From NCBI GenBank assembly GCA_030522415.1, contig CM060109.1:23484661-23548660 (forward strand): a stretch of 64,000 bases of DNA, read 5' to 3'. Shown here piece by piece: positions 1 through 13,673 of the stretch. The translations under genes and the position numbers were made by a program. Each line of letters begins with the position of its first letter. Position 1 is the first letter of the stretch. The notes beneath the pieces are model-generated. The model was not told where the DNA came from, ran no database searches, and saw only the letters and a list, made by a program, of their open reading frames with translations. Source of the stretch: Channallabes apus (Eukaryota > Chordata > Actinopteri > Siluriformes > Clariidae).

Positions 1-3000
1 TGTCCATCCTTGAAATCCAGTCATCTGTGGATGAAATGATAGCAAGTACAGCATATCTGGACTTATTTTTACGTAGTGTCGCAGAGAAAGCTCTTCTCAA
101 GACCTTTCTTCGCTTCATACTGCTGCATCGTCATGACAACGACACAATCCTCGATACACTGCTCACACGCATCAGCAGCAACTCACGGGTAAGTCTCGGC
201 CTCTGGGAAGTTTGACAGATCTGTCTGGTTTTCTTTTCCACTGGGAGAGGAGCTCTGTATCTGTTTCCTGCATAGCTGACCAATGTCTTCATGTAGTTTT
301 ATGATAGGGGGCAGTGTGTAGTAACTTTCTGTGCCTCCATCACTCTTTAGCTGTGCATGGTCTCTCTCAGTCTCTTCAAGACTTTGCTCTCCCTCAACTG
401 TGAAGACCTTATGCTCCAGCTCGTTCTCAGGTGTGTGTCTGTTCCACACGTACACAATTACCTTCATCCTTCTTCAGTCCCTGACTGATGTCAATTCAGT
501 GCAGTCATTAATTTGCCGTTTCATGTGTAGGTATTTGCTGCCTTGCACACATGTGATGCTGAGTCAGCGGCGTGCAGTTAGAGAGACCGACCTCTATGGC
601 AAATCAGCCGATAAGTTTCTGTCTCTCATCCCAGAATGCTGCCGAATCACCACAGCAGCCTGTAATGAAAAGGAGGAGGAACCTGCCTTCTGGGGGAAAG
701 GTACAAACATGCATTAAACAACACTTAAATGAAAGAAGGGTGCGAACTTCTTATAGCGCTAAGCAACAGCCGGCTGAGGTGCACCTTTGATGTGATTCGA
801 CTCTCCAGCAAACTTAACTTGACAGCAATTCTTTTGTTTCCGGCACATCATCAATGAGTTCTTTTACAAAGTGAAAGTACAGTGATCTCAAACATTCAGC
901 GGAAAATTCTTAAAGCTCTCCCACTGTGTTGTTAACTCAAACGAAAACGTTATACACAGGCTGGCGTTGTCCTCTTATTCCTTTTGTTTTATTATTAAGA
1001 AATGCATGTGTGGCCCATGACTGCATATTTTATTCTGCAGAAAGCGTTTGCTAACCACTGTTTTAAAACAAACAATCCAGAGGTGGTGGTGGCTAATATG
1101 TGTGAAAATTGATCAAGCACTTAATATCCTGTTGGGAATAATTGTTGTATAATTTATCATCAGTCACAACACTGTGAGCATAATTGGTCAGGAATCCGTT
1201 TTTAGATCTCAGGCACTGTGATAAACCAGTCATCCATTTCTGCACCTTATTCAGTGCATTTTAAATCAGCAGGCATAATAATCAGCATGTCTTCACATCA
1301 TCTGCAGACATGCATATACAGTAGGAAGTTATAGCAGTGTGTCTGGTGGTTATTATGGTGCTAATTTTAAAGATTCACAGACACCAGTGACTTACTTTCT
1401 TTGTTCTGTCTGAATCAAGGGAGAGCAGTCTTAACATCTACTCTGCACATCCCCTCTGCCAAACATGCAGCAGCAACAATTTACACATTAAGGAAAAATA
1501 AAGAACTTCACACTTTTTTTTTTTTTTTTTTTGCTCATCATGAGGGGGGAAAAATAGGATTAGAAAATCTACATTTGTACCAGCATCTTAGAATAGTCTG
1601 AAGAATAGTTATTTTGTGTGGTCAGTGACTGCAATTTTATATGCAAAGTAATTTGCTATCAATCATTATAAGCAGTGCATATCGTAAAAACAACTTTTTT
1701 TTTTTTTTTTTTTTTTTGTAGTGAAGGGTAGCCTCACTTCAGAGTCTCCTATTCACACCAAACCCAGCACTCCATCTCGTTTGGCGCTTTTCATGCGCCA
1801 GCAAAACACAAGCAACCCATCCTCCACTGCTGCTTCTGACAACACTCCCTCCTCTCCTCGGGGCAGCTTTGCAACTGCTTCTCCCAACAGCCCCATGCAT
1901 CAGCCTCCTGATGCTTCAGAAGTGGAATCCGGTTACATAGAGTACCTCAGAGATGCACGGCGGGGCATTGAGCTCTGCTCATGGGCCTGTCGGAACTGGT
2001 CAGCCCCTTACGATGGAGAAAACCCTTCCCCCAACTCCGCACCACCTCCACCACTGCCACCCACATCCAACCCATCTCTCAATATAGTGCCTGAGCACTT
2101 CTCCATTCAGCAAAGTGGACTTAAAGACATCCAGCAAAGGGCAGCCATAGTGGCAGCAGCGCGTACAGAATGGAGCAGCTCAGATCGGAACAGTGGAGAG
2201 TGGGATGTAACAATCAGTAAGAACTGCATTAGCCTCACACCTCGCAGCAAAAAACGCAGCCTGTTGCCCAATTCTGTTTCTCTGCAACCATCATCATCAT
2301 TGCCTTCCTCAGCAGTTCCCACGTTAGGGCCAGGCGAGCCTGCAGCTCGCCACCCTCATGCACTTCCACGTCGAGCACTCTTTAATGGCACTGGACAAGC
2401 AGATGAGTGTGTGGATATGTCTGATAGAGGGATGGAGGTAAAGAAGGTGAAGAGAGATGCAGATGCTAGTGGAGGAGTAGAAGAATTGGGCATGAATGGA
2501 AGAGCGAGTATTGTGGCTACAGAATCTAGTCTTCCTTTGCAAGGAGAGTGTATAAAACCATCTCAGGTGCAATCTACTTCGCTTCCACAACCACAGTCAA
2601 GCCCGGCGAACTTGGAACGGCGAACCCAGGAATGTAACTCCAGTGAGGGACAAAAATCTACTCCAGCCACGAACTCAACTGAAACTTTAATTCCAACAAG
2701 CTGCAGCAGCCCAGGGTTAGAGTCGGTCGAGAGCCTTCTCGATGAGCTGCTAGAACAAGCACCATCTGAACCACTGTCTGAAGAATCCAATGGCCAGGGC
2801 ATCAGTATTGAAGCATTTCACCAAGAGCTAAGAGAACTAGAAGAGCGAGTAAAGGGAAGGAGGGTTCACAAACGAAGTACTGATGAATTTATACAAGATC
2901 CTTTATCTAATCTCCCTGATCCAAACCAGACTGATGAGGAGTGCCCTTCTTTGGGGACTGAGCAGGCAGCTGAAGAATCAAAGCCTGAAAGCTCCACTCC

Positions 3001-3532
3001 CGCCGTGTTCAGCCCAGCACGACTACTTGGACAGCCTCAAGCACAACCATACATAGGTAATAATTTGTGATTTGTATATGAATTAAAATGGTTGATTTAA
3101 TTTAGCTCAAGAGCTGTCCACTTTGTGTGTGCAGGACCCTTTTTGACAGTGCTGTTTTCAAAGCTGGAGAACATGATGCAAAATTCTTTGTATGTAAACA
3201 TTCTGCTGACGGGCATCATGTTTCAGCTTGCCTGTTACCCTCAGCCTCTGCTCCGCTCCTTTCTCCTTAACACAAATATGGTGTTCCAGCCTAGTGTCAA
3301 GTCTCTCATACAGGTATGACTTTACTGGACACAAGACTTGTGACTTGTGGTGTAACAGATTGTAGTTGATCTGTAATCCATACAGATCCATGTTTTGGCA
3401 TGCAAGCAAACCGTGGAATAATTGCTAAGTTTAACCATCATAGTAAAGTTTTAATAAAGTTTGAAATCTTTATCAACATCCACACTAAATAGATTTTCAC
3501 TCGCTCAAACTCAATATTTCTTGCAGTGATTT

Positions 3533-3598
<66 letters not shown>

Positions 3599-5234
3599 CC
3601 TCTCTTAGTCTTTCTCCTGCCTGCAAGCTTTGGGTAGGACACAGTTGCTGGATCATATACTGCAGACAAAATACCCCTATGCTGTGCTGAAAACCCTCTC
3701 ACTCTGATTAAACAAAACCAGGCCAAATAATAATGTCTGTTCTAGAACTGTATTGGAACATACTGTATCCAAATTACATACGCACATACTTTTTCACTAA
3801 GTCTAATCTTTTATTACCAAGATAATAAAAAATATCCCAATATCAATTATATTTTTATTCACTATTGTTTAAAGGAATTAGGTACTGAGTACTGAGTACT
3901 TCTTTTAACAACCGTAAATTAAAAAATAACTAGCATTCACATCATCAAATAAACGTCTAATGTTCAACATTGTTTGCATTTAAGATGATGCTCAAGTGTT
4001 CTTTCTTGAAGTGTTCTGCAAGTATTACATTGAAATCCAAATTATATTGGGCTCCCTTTTTTGTGATCCAAAAAATATCCCGTTTGTCAAATAACACGGA
4101 AAAAGATGATTCAAACTGTGAGGTTTTTTTTTATTATTGTATTCCACAAGAGACCGTAAACAGCGAGCTATAAAGTGTAACAAAATGACTGATCCCTCTG
4201 ATAATATTAGAGACCAACACATCTCAAATAATTGTTACATGAGAGACAATTCTCTAAATCCGGTGAAAGTTGTATTGTTACATGATGTCCCAGAGTCAAT
4301 TTAAATGAAAATGTTCACTCAAGAACAATCTTTTTGAAAGTAAGATGGGGTCAGTTCCCGTGGTACTATTAATAGCCTTGAAGTGAGCAATATTCATAAG
4401 TTTTAAGGCAAATTGTTGCTCCTACCTGGCCTGTTAAGGAGAAAGACTTAAAAATGGTTTTGGGTTTTCATAGGAGGTTGTGGCTATATGCAAGATGTAA
4501 AATGTATAAACAAGCAAATGTATGTTAAAGAGCCATTCAAGCATTTGTTCAAAACGTTTTTTTTTGGGCTTTGTTGCACTTACCTTCCTTTACTTTTCAC
4601 TTTTTTTCAGGTGCTTGGATCTGTAAAGAATCGTATTGAAGGATTTGCTGCAGTCCATGAGGAATTTCCAACTATGCTAAGGAAGGCTCGGCGCTTCCTT
4701 GTCACACGAGGCAAAATAGACTGGACAGATTCTCCCACGGGGGTACCCCCTCTCCGCCGATCAGATTCAATGGGTTAGTAAAAAAAAAAAAAGGCAGTGT
4801 CTATATTTATAACACAGTATAAAAAGGTTAAGTACAGACCTTTTGTATTTTGAAAATTCTGATAGTCTGATTAACTGTGGTAATTATACCTGCATATAAC
4901 TGCATATCTATCTTTTATAGTGAAGAGTCGAAAGCCATCACTGGGTGAGCTGATCCTGAGGCATACCAACAGTCCAACACGAGCACGCCACGCAGCTCAG
5001 GCAGCTCTGGCACATGTGAGGGACGGTGGGCATTCTCTGCACAGTGCTTTATTCCGTGGTGTGGTCGCCGGAACTGGGACTTCCAGTCTGGAGAAACAGG
5101 CAGAGGCACTGCGGGTAAAGAACACGGTTTACTGTGCCGTCATCTTCTCTGAGTTTCTCAAGGAGTTGGCAGCTTTGGCACAGGAGCATGCAGTGGCCAT
5201 GCCCTTCCCACCTAGCCAGGGCACTGAGGAGTAA
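1..5234 (+). CDS. fhip1b: FHIP1B (FAM160A2) orthologue, 3' seven coding exons, 5' end outside window
   Basis: FHIP1B is the subunit of the FTS-Hook-FHIP complex that links dynein adaptors of the Hook family to Rab5-positive early endosomes in the cytoplasm. Coding exons read from the sequence are 1-188 (frame starts at base 3), 351-430, 531-700, 1722-3056, 3135-3313, 4611-4773 and 4921-5234. All have GT donors and AG acceptors and all phases join, giving about 808 residues before the TAA at 5232-5234. The human protein is, from memory, about 970 residues, so roughly the first 160-200 are missing upstream. Recognition rests on the conserved C-terminal block: SVKNRIEGFA in exon 6, then KSRKPSLGELILRH, SPTRARHAAQ and LRVKNTVYCAVIF in the last exon. 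The 1.3-kb exon 1722-3056 encodes a Ser/Pro-rich, poorly conserved, probably disordered middle. Exon 3135-3313 is hydrophobic and helical (PFLTVLFSKLENMMQNSLYV). The alternative, paralogue fhip1a, is less likely because the tail fits FHIP1B better. Confidence 0.9.
3540..3596. repeat. (AT)n microsatellite in fhip1b intron
   Basis: An uninterrupted AT dinucleotide run of about 28 units follows a T-rich tract in the intron between exons ending at 3313 and starting at 4611. Confidence 0.95.
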
Positions 5235-8200
5235 CAGACACTGTGCCCAATCTTTCCATGGTTTTTAATAGGAATAAGAAACCAAGCGTGTGAGGATAGG
5301 TGTAAAATAACATGTTTATAATATTTTTTTTAATTGTACAGGATATGTAAAAGCTTCATTGTTAAAGCTTTAGAAAGTTGTCCATATGAATCTTGTATAA
5401 ATTCTATATAAAATATGTGTATAATGTTTTTACTCCGTATGCTCAGAGCAACTCGTATGCTTTAACATGGCTGTACACAGGCACTCCCTGAAAGCATTTA
5501 GGTGTTATTTCGCAACATATCCTTTTTTTTGTTTTTGTAAGAGGCATGCTGCTGTGATCTTTTTATATTAGTAGGTCTGTACCGAGTAAATCTATACGAG
5601 GAATCTACTTTAAAAAAAATTTAAACAAAGCACCATTAAACCCCCATATTTCTACTTGTGTAGGTTTATATAGGAAAATGATTGTCAATAACCATATTAC
5701 AGTAAGTGTCTTGATAGCCTGACTAAATAATTACTATTTACAACCCCCTTTTAACCAGACAAAGTGAAGAAAATGACAACATGCTGGTAAGCTCATGCAG
5801 CACCTACCCATTAAGCAGAAATATTTTCTTGTCCAAGTACAAATACATTTTTAAAAACAGGATTAGTGTGATTAGGTTACAATATGGATCTTTAACACAA
5901 TCTTACTTCTCTTTTTTTTGCTCTAAAAGGCCCATTTGCAAAGTTAATGAGGAGCACAGAACAGTTAGCTTACATGAATTATACAAAACTTTACTCACAG
6001 AAATCTTGGGTGCATTTGTTGTGTATTACAATGGAGAATTTGAACCTGAACACATGCGTACCCTGATAAAACCTAGTTTGATCATTCGGAGCATAAGATG
6101 GTCAAATGTGTGCTGTAACCTGTTGAAGAGATACTGCAGGCAACTATTATTATTTTATAATCATTTATTTCCATCGTCTTACCCCACAATCTAAGTCACA
6201 AACCAATGTGAAGGAACTCATTTCCTAACTAAAGCACACTACTCTTTTGTCTGAGAGGCGTTCAAGAGAAACCTGACAAAATTTCTTGTAAATAAGGGTG
6301 AAAAATCAATTAAGTTTTACAGAAGACTTAAGCACAGTACAATGATGAGACTTAACCACAGTGAAACATTTGAATGGTTCAAATATTTTAAAGAAAACAT
6401 TCAGCAAATTCACTGCCTGATCCTTAAAAAGCCAGAGATGCATCTGTCTGTGGGAACGGTACACAAAATCATTCACAAACACCTTTTGTCCATAATAGGA
6501 TCTCGCCTGTACAATCGCCATACAGTCCTTACCTTGCTCCAAGCCGTTTCTACATGCTTATGCCATTTAAAGGAGTTCCTGGGAGGCCAGTGTTTCAGAT
6601 GTGATGCAGGCAGTCCGATTATGGCTCTGGCATACTGAGAAAATTGTCTATTTTCATGGTATCCAGGCATTAGTGAAATGCTGGGAGCAGGGGATTGTAT
6701 AGAGAAATAAAGGGAGTTTTTACTCTCATAACTGTGTTCTTTTATTGTGCACAGTAAAGTGTCCTGGTTTGACTTGAACGCCCCTTGTTTTATTGTATAT
6801 TTAAATTTAACAGCATTCTCAAAAACATATAACACAACAATAGATGTGTACATCCTGATACACCACAGTTGTCCAAATAAATTGCCATTTTTCATAGGTG
6901 TTTGCTGTAGGCGTTCCTAAAGATTGTCTACAGAGTATGAGCTATTTTTTTCCCCCTCCTCCCTTGAGAGGAGATTAAACAGACATAAGAGACATAGCAT
7001 ATAACAGTTGTTAGGATACGGTGGCTTGATACTAAGCTACAGAATACTAAGCAACACAAATATCATTTAAACCCTGATTGTAAACCCCAAGTGCAATGCC
7101 CTTATTATATGCCACAAATATACCCACCGTTTCAGTGAGTATTTAGGAGGAAATTTCTGGAGTTGACCAGTCAAGCATGATCATCTCAAAGTGTAGTTAG
7201 ACACATCGTCTCAAAGAGTTAAAAAGGGATCACAGGAAGAACATACATACTCCAATAGAGTACTGCATGCGCCACTTTTTATGTTCTTATTGTCAAATTA
7301 TATTCGATTGCACATACTGCGGATTGTATATCCTCTCTGACTGGAGGTGGTCCTGAGAGACTGTGAAATGGCACAGGAAATTGACTGGAAGGAGAATAAC
7401 AACAACAGGAGGAGGAGGATAATCATTGCAACAGGAGAATTAGATTTTCGAAAAAGCACTGATCCTTTACTGGCTCTTTATGGTGCTCTATTTAGTTTCT
7501 GAATAAGTGGGCCATTTAGTTTCCCTGGTGGCCGTTTTCATAGATGACGAGACTGTCAGGTTTTAGGCGAGTTCCTGCACAGGGAATGTGCCAAGTTCAG
7601 AGAAGCAGAAGCAATCTCGGTGTTGCAGCATGCACTAAGTTCGTTGTACGTTTTCGTTTCTTTTGGAATAATTTTTCCCCAGGAGACTTTAGTATTCATT
7701 GTGAAAGTACCACATGTGCTGGTGTATGTGTGGGCGTTCTGTTCTCCTTTTTTTTTTTTATAAAATTTTTTGTACTGATTCTTTGTTTTCGTGCATTCAA
7801 TTTTGCTTGATTCTACCTTGATTTTTTTCTAATTATTCACAGCCATAGAGCCATTGTCACACTTTCTTAAACTTTCTGTACACATGTTGTTTTTTAATGT
7901 TCCATATGTTCTAATGCTGTTTCGCTTAGTGGGAAAATTTTGTTTTAGACCTGTAAATTTAATTGCACTTGATTTATAGTTGTATATGTATATATAAATG
8001 CATACTGGATAAAATACTGGTTAACTTAAGAGGATGTAAATGTTGCAGCTTGGACTCAGTGACACTTCTCAATCCGTCCATCCCTTTGTCCCCCACTTAG
8101 CCATCTGCTCTACTGCTATCCATTACCAGCAAGCTTTTCATTTCTCAGACTTTCCTTGGAGTGTTGCTCCCCAAAGATGCATAGGATATTGAAGTTTCAA

Positions 8201-9486
8201 TCAGGAGATTTATTCATGCTTGTTTTTAACATAACAGAACCATTACTACATATGTTTACTTAAGGAACAAATGTCATATTTCTTTTATGTTTGTTATCAG
8301 TGGTGGAAATATGGCCTATGTTGCAATATTCATCTAAAATCTTAACTGCCCTTAAGCTTTTGTTCAGGGTTTATGAAGTGTTTGTATGTGCCAGGCACTT
8401 ACTGAATAGTCACTTTAAAGATGCTCCAAGTTGTTGACGGGAGTTATCTACAAGTGATGTTATGCTATTGGCTGTTGTGTCTCTAAGCATGTAAGGCATA
8501 TATTTAAGTTGAAAGGGGAATATTTATGAGCTGTTTTAGCAACATCAGAAGAAGTAATGGTGCCAAGTATTACTCAGTAAGCAGATTACTGGCCCCCTGT
8601 GATGTATTTACTGCTAAATAGATCTAAAAAAAATTTTTTTTATTTGGGCACCATTGTGCACATATATTGACAAAGTATGTTGGATCACCTATGCCACAGA
8701 GGCTGCTCCAGTACACATTGTACCTTGAGGTTATACCTCAGGAATATATTCAGGATTGTAAAACTGAAGAAAATAAAAAGTAATGAAGCTTTTGACAACG
8801 CAATTGATGTCCTCAGGTGCTGGCTATATGAAATTTGGAAAGCTGTGGTTATAAAATCAGTGGAAACTGTAAAGGATTTTGTAGATGATTTTATTCATTA
8901 CTTATTACTGTTCATTTCATTTCTTTTTTTTTTTTTCCTTATCTTGGCTGTTTTTCCTTTGAACGGTGAAGCGCTGATGTGTTCGCGGCTTGTTATCTAT
9001 GCAAACCAGCTCCTGTTGCTCTTAATCTGAAACGGTTCAGCTTTTGTGTGTACACAGTAATGCGTAAACTTGGGAAAAATCACCAAGCCCTTCTTTTTCC
9101 CTTAAAAATTCACATAACTGTATGGAATCAAATGCAAAATGATGAATGTTGCCAGAAATATTTTTCTATATAAATCCTGATGAGTACAGCTGATCTCAGT
9201 AGGCAAAATCAATGGTTACACTTTAAAATCTGTAAAACACTAAAAGGGATTTGTTTTTAAGAAATTAATTTATAAATGTTTTACTTGGCAATACTTACGA
9301 TGTCTTGGTCTTCATTTAATCGTGACGTTTTTGTTGTGCTTGCTATTGTCAGTGTGTTTGTGTTTTTCAGTACAAACACATATCAAGGAAAAACAATCAG
9401 TGCCTCATCTTGCATACCATAATTCCATGGCATAAAATATTATGGATTGCTTGCTGTCCATCTATTTTCATATTTACATTGGTTTG
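5235..9486. other. fhip1b 3' UTR and intergenic stretch, no gene recognised
   Basis: AT-rich sequence after the fhip1b stop. It should contain the 3' UTR: several AATAAA-like hexamers occur (for example near 6704) but none stands out as the cleavage signal. Open frames of 60-140 codons here show no recognisable domain and have the composition of noncoding DNA. No RING, B-box or coiled-coil coding exon belonging to the NHL gene downstream was seen. Confidence 0.6.
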
Positions 9487-9686
9487 NNNNNNNNNNNNNN
9501 NNNNNNNNNNNNNNNNNNNNNNNNNNNNNNNNNNNNNNNNNNNNNNNNNNNNNNNNNNNNNNNNNNNNNNNNNNNNNNNNNNNNNNNNNNNNNNNNNNNN
9601 NNNNNNNNNNNNNNNNNNNNNNNNNNNNNNNNNNNNNNNNNNNNNNNNNNNNNNNNNNNNNNNNNNNNNNNNNNNNNNNNNNNNNN
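9487..9686. other. Assembly gap (200 N)
   Basis: Exactly 200 N, the same length as the second gap, so a placeholder of unknown true size. It removes the 5' side of the NHL-repeat exon that follows at once. Confidence 0.98.
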
Positions 9687-10556
9687 ATACATCTTGTTCG
9701 ACAATTTGGTAAACAGGGCTCAGGACGTGCAGACCTTACTTTACCCAGTGGTGTCCATGCTACACCTCAGGGTCAGCTTTACTTGGTTGATTGTGGGAAT
9801 GCCCGCGTTCAGGTAATTGATCAGTATGGCAATGTTTTCCAGCAAGTGACTTCTCCAAGTAATGACCCTGGAAGCTCGTCAAGATGTTGCCGCAATTATT
9901 TTGATGTCGCTGTCAATTCCAAAGGTCTCATTGCTCTGAGTTGCGCAGCTGAACGAGCCCTCCTCATCTTTAATCGACATGGACGCCTGCTCCAAACCTT
10001 TGGAGGGGGACCTTATATTTCAGGGGTGCCACGAGATGAGCTGGAAGCACCCAGGGGAGTGACAGTGACACAAAAAGATGAATTTCTTGTTGCAGATATT
10101 CGTAAAGGCACATTAACTTCCCTAAGACTTGAGCCAAAAACTGGCTCAAGGCTGGAGCGAACAGTAGTCACTGGTTTCCAAAGACCATACCTTGTGACAG
10201 CATGTCTACACACAGGTCTTATGGCAGTGTCTGAGCGGGGCAGTGAGACAGGTCGAGAACCCTGTGTGAAGGTTCTGGGACCTGATTGGAATATTCTACG
10301 CATCCTGGGAGTTTGTTCTAGTATGGGACCTGTCCTCACCAGCCCATGGGGACTCTGCATTGATAGCGATGGAGCAATACTAGTAGCAGACTGGGCAGAG
10401 CAGCATTGTGTGGTGCTATACCCACCTGAAGGGATGGGCAGAATAATGGTTACTGAGGGACTAAGCAGCCCCAGAGGGCTTGCCTTGCTTCCCAATGGGT
10501 TCTTAGTGGTTTCAGACAGCATGCATCACTGCATCAAGATATACCGGTACAAATAA
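9687..10556 (+). CDS. NHL-repeat protein of the TRIM32/NHLRC4 group, C-terminal part only
   Basis: About 289 residues run open from the edge of the gap to a TAA at 10554-10556. They hold six NHL-type blades: LPSGVHATPQGQLYLVD, an imperfect one around YFDVAVNSKG, APRGVTVTQKDEFLVAD, a degenerate one around GLMAVSERG, SPWGLCIDSDGAILVAD and SPRGLALLPNGFLVVSD, closing with HHCIKIYRYK. Six blades make a complete beta-propeller. The last two blades and the HCIKIY ending resemble TRIM32, and the SPWG...VLYP...VTEGL pattern also recalls the small protein NHLRC4. In TRIM proteins this propeller sits behind RING, B-box and coiled-coil and binds substrate or RNA. Whether this gene encodes a RING cannot be told: the gap lies directly upstream and no RING-like exon is visible between fhip1b and the gap. 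A TRIM2/TRIM3 relation is possible given synteny around FHIP1 genes, but the sequence fits TRIM32/NHLRC4 better. Confidence 0.8.
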   Translation: MHLVRQFGKQGSGRADLTLPSGVHATPQGQLYLVDCGNARVQVIDQYGNVFQQVTSPSNDPGSSSRCCRNYFDVAVNSKGLIALSCAAERALLIFNRHGRLLQTFGGGPYISGVPRDELEAPRGVTVTQKDEFLVADIRKGTLTSLRLEPKTGSRLERTVVTGFQRPYLVTACLHTGLMAVSERGSETGREPCVKVLGPDWNILRILGVCSSMGPVLTSPWGLCIDSDGAILVADWAEQHCVVLYPPEGMGRIMVTEGLSSPRGLALLPNGFLVVSDSMHHCIKIYRYK

Positions 10557-10574
10557 ATAATTACTTCAAACCAA

Positions 10575-11020
10575 GTCATGTCATTTCTCTAGATAGTACC
10601 ACATTGGGAAATCATTCACTAAACAGCCATAACAATGAAACCCCAATTATTGTGTGCATTCCCCTTTTGCCACTTGGGCAGCTCTGGCCTCTGACTATAT
10701 CAGCATGATTACAAAAGACGTTTGTACTCTGGGGGTGTGCTGTGTTGTCCGGAACTGAGACATTAGCGGATGGTCCTTTGGGTGCCGTGGGCTGCATTAT
10801 GGGGCCTCCCATGATCAGACTTGTTTATCCATAGGTGCTCGGTAGGATTAAGGTCTGGTATATGGCAGGGTGTGATACACTGCATGCTCTGATGCCTTTC
10901 TATTATGACCAGCATTGACTTTTCTGTGTGATCAGACCAGACAGCATAACCTTTGGTCCCCACAGGAGTAAATGAGACTTGGGTGCCCATTGTCCTGTCA
11001 CCAGTTTACTAGTATATAAT
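10575..11020 (-). mobile_element. Tc1-like transposon remnant (family C)
   Basis: Reverse-strand decayed Tc1 transposase. On the minus strand a frame near 10763-10990 keeps the IPDLNPTEHLW block around the third catalytic residue. The plus strand keeps the family's TTTGGTCCCCACAGG segment (near 10950) and a degenerate terminal CAGCCATAACAATG at about 10624. The same family recurs at 29705-31795 and 39705-43675. Confidence 0.7.
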
Positions 11021-13624
11021 TAATAATGTTATTCAGTTCAACTTACAGAGGTGTTATTGGTGATGCTGATCAATGGACGGCAAAGTGTTAGGCTGTGCCG
11101 CCTAGGGACTTTTTTTTACATACCATAATAGCCCCCCTCCACATATAAGTAATGCATAAACTTGAATGAAATCCTACAATTGCACATTTCATCACTTCAT
11201 CATACACTTCAAATCATACAATTCTACACACTGTGACCTCTATTTAGAATCTAATTCTTCAAAGGTAACTTGCAAGCTGTCCTTGCATAGGATGCTGTTT
11301 GCATGGTAAAGATACCCATACTGTATACTGTATACACACACAACAGGACAAAAACCTCTCCTACTGTCTTATGGTATTTACTGAGCTGTATTGTAATTTC
11401 CGCTGGCCAACTTAATGTGTTTCCAGCCCATCTCTTTCACTGACATCATTGCACAAACGAGTCACAAGTTGTTTTTTGTAATGCATAAGTGTAAAAATAA
11501 TTTTTAATGGAGTATCTGTTATATGGAGTATATGGACTATTGTCTCTTGATTATTTTGACCTGAAGATCAAATTGTTTCAACTGTATTTTGTTGTGTTAA
11601 CTTTTCTTTCATTATGAACGCTTGTATAATTTGACAAATGTCAATCTAATCATAAATTGTGTGGTTAATGCAGTGTTAGAATATCATTTGCTATAATTAC
11701 TGTATGTATGCTTTATTTAGTACCCTTTTTTAATCTGCCCCTCTACAGGTGTCACATTGTGAGAATTCCTCAGTGTAAAAACAGAAGGTAACATCACGTA
11801 AAGGGTGTATTACTCTCCAGGCAACCATCTGGCATGAAAGGAGAGTTGTGTATTGATGTGTTATAACGGGGCATTGCAACATAAGCAATTCTCAATCAAA
11901 AACAGACACATTCTTCAATGTTGTGGGGGTGGATGGTGTTTATGTATGAGCACATTTAGCATTAGCTTGATAAAAAGGAATTTAAAAACCATGTTGGGTG
12001 TTTGATATTCTCTATGTCAGGTTTCAACAATTGTTGGAATGTAGTTTGTCATGAGTCTTTACTTAAGACACTCTTAGACATAACTGTGGAATCTTGAGAT
12101 CCCTCTCCAAAATCTCAACTAGGTCTCAAACTAATGTGGATCCCCACCCCTATATTAGTTTAGAAAAACTGAAAGCCTCCCACAGAGAGCAGGAGATGAT
12201 GACTAACAGCACACAGACACACTGTTCATATATGAACACAGCTGTTTCGCTCATGCTTTTAGATTAGGGACAATGTCATTCAAGTTCCTCTTAAAGCGGT
12301 GTGGATTTAAGCTTTATTGAAAATGACATATCTAATTATTATTTATGGCAACAAATAGTCACAGTGACTAAGAGTGCCAATAAAGTTACATAAATTTGCC
12401 TTTGAACTGAAGAATTTGTAATCATTTCTTGGGTTTTAAAATAAGCAATATTTACATTATAGACTTTTAGTTTGGTTCTTCAAAATGTACTGTTTAATCT
12501 AACCCATATTTCTCTTCCCTCCTGTGTACTGACCTTTAACAGAATGTCAGTTCCACTCAGTTACCTATTTCAAACAAATACTAGGTTCACAGTGTATTAG
12601 AAAAGCTTTCACACTATTTGAGATAAGGGTATAAATGTGAGAAAATACAGGTAGATGAATTGTCCCATATAAAACTGTTAGCTTGTGGACAAAGGCTACA
12701 CAGAAACCAGATTAACCTGTTCTAACTTGAATTCGGTTGGGAAATAAAAAAAAAAAAGGCAATGTTGCTGAGTTATGTATACTTATACCAGCACCATGCA
12801 CAATACTATGCACCTACTGCGGCAGTGCAGTGGCTGTGCTGAGAGTGGGCAAATAATGTGGTTCTATGGTGTCCAGTTTTCACCGGGGGAGCTCTTAGAC
12901 AAATTACCTATCAGCATACCAATACAATATAAAAAGAAATCATCATAATAGTCTAGGATTGCTAAACTCTTTGTAAACCAATTTAAGTTCCATAATACTG
13001 CAAAATCGATTGTCTCCATTATTGTACTTCATCATTTGTTACATAGAAACAACTTAAAAAAAAAAAAGTCCAGACTGCCTCATTGCCTCCCCAAAACTGG
13101 CAACCTAACAGCAGGGCAAGACAGTACACAGACCCTCCTGACTAAACAAATCTTATAAAAATAAAATAAAAATCGATTGTGTGTACACAGCAAATCGATA
13201 GGTATAAAATATTTACTGTTACCACATGGTTGTTATTGATACTGCATTTATACGGGAGTTCTATAAATATGAAATGAATATAGAGTAACTACATTTTAGA
13301 GAAAGTATGGCCAAATGAGTCATTTATTTTGCTCCACTAGTGGAAACAGATCCCTAGAAGCAACACATATTTATATAGGTTCCCATTTGTACATTTTAGT
13401 TAAAGGTTACTACATTTACTGTAGTAACAGTTTTAATGTCGCTAGAATTGGAATTGGCAGAATTGGATTTTTATGTGGTGAACAAGTATAACCACAGTAA
13501 AACAATACTGAAACATTGCTCATCCAAACAAATTATACTAAACTTATTATATTAAACAATATGCTGTATTACATTAGTTAACAGTTAAACGTTTGTGTAC
13601 ATACTGTGGACATTGCTGCATGTG

Positions 13625-13673
<49 letters not shown>

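Noticed and set aside
2107..2802. Minus-strand frames within fhip1b exon 1722-3056
   Set aside because: Shadow frames of a long coding exon; the sense frame is the one with correct splice phases.
5781..6194. 137-codon plus-strand frame downstream of fhip1b
   Set aside because: No recognisable domain, low-complexity AT-rich codons and no splice partners; probably chance within 3' UTR or intergenic DNA.
9410..9686. Frames starting before the first gap that seem to run into the NHL exon
   Set aside because: The sequence before the gap resembles noncoding DNA, and frame continuity across 200 placeholder N has no meaning.
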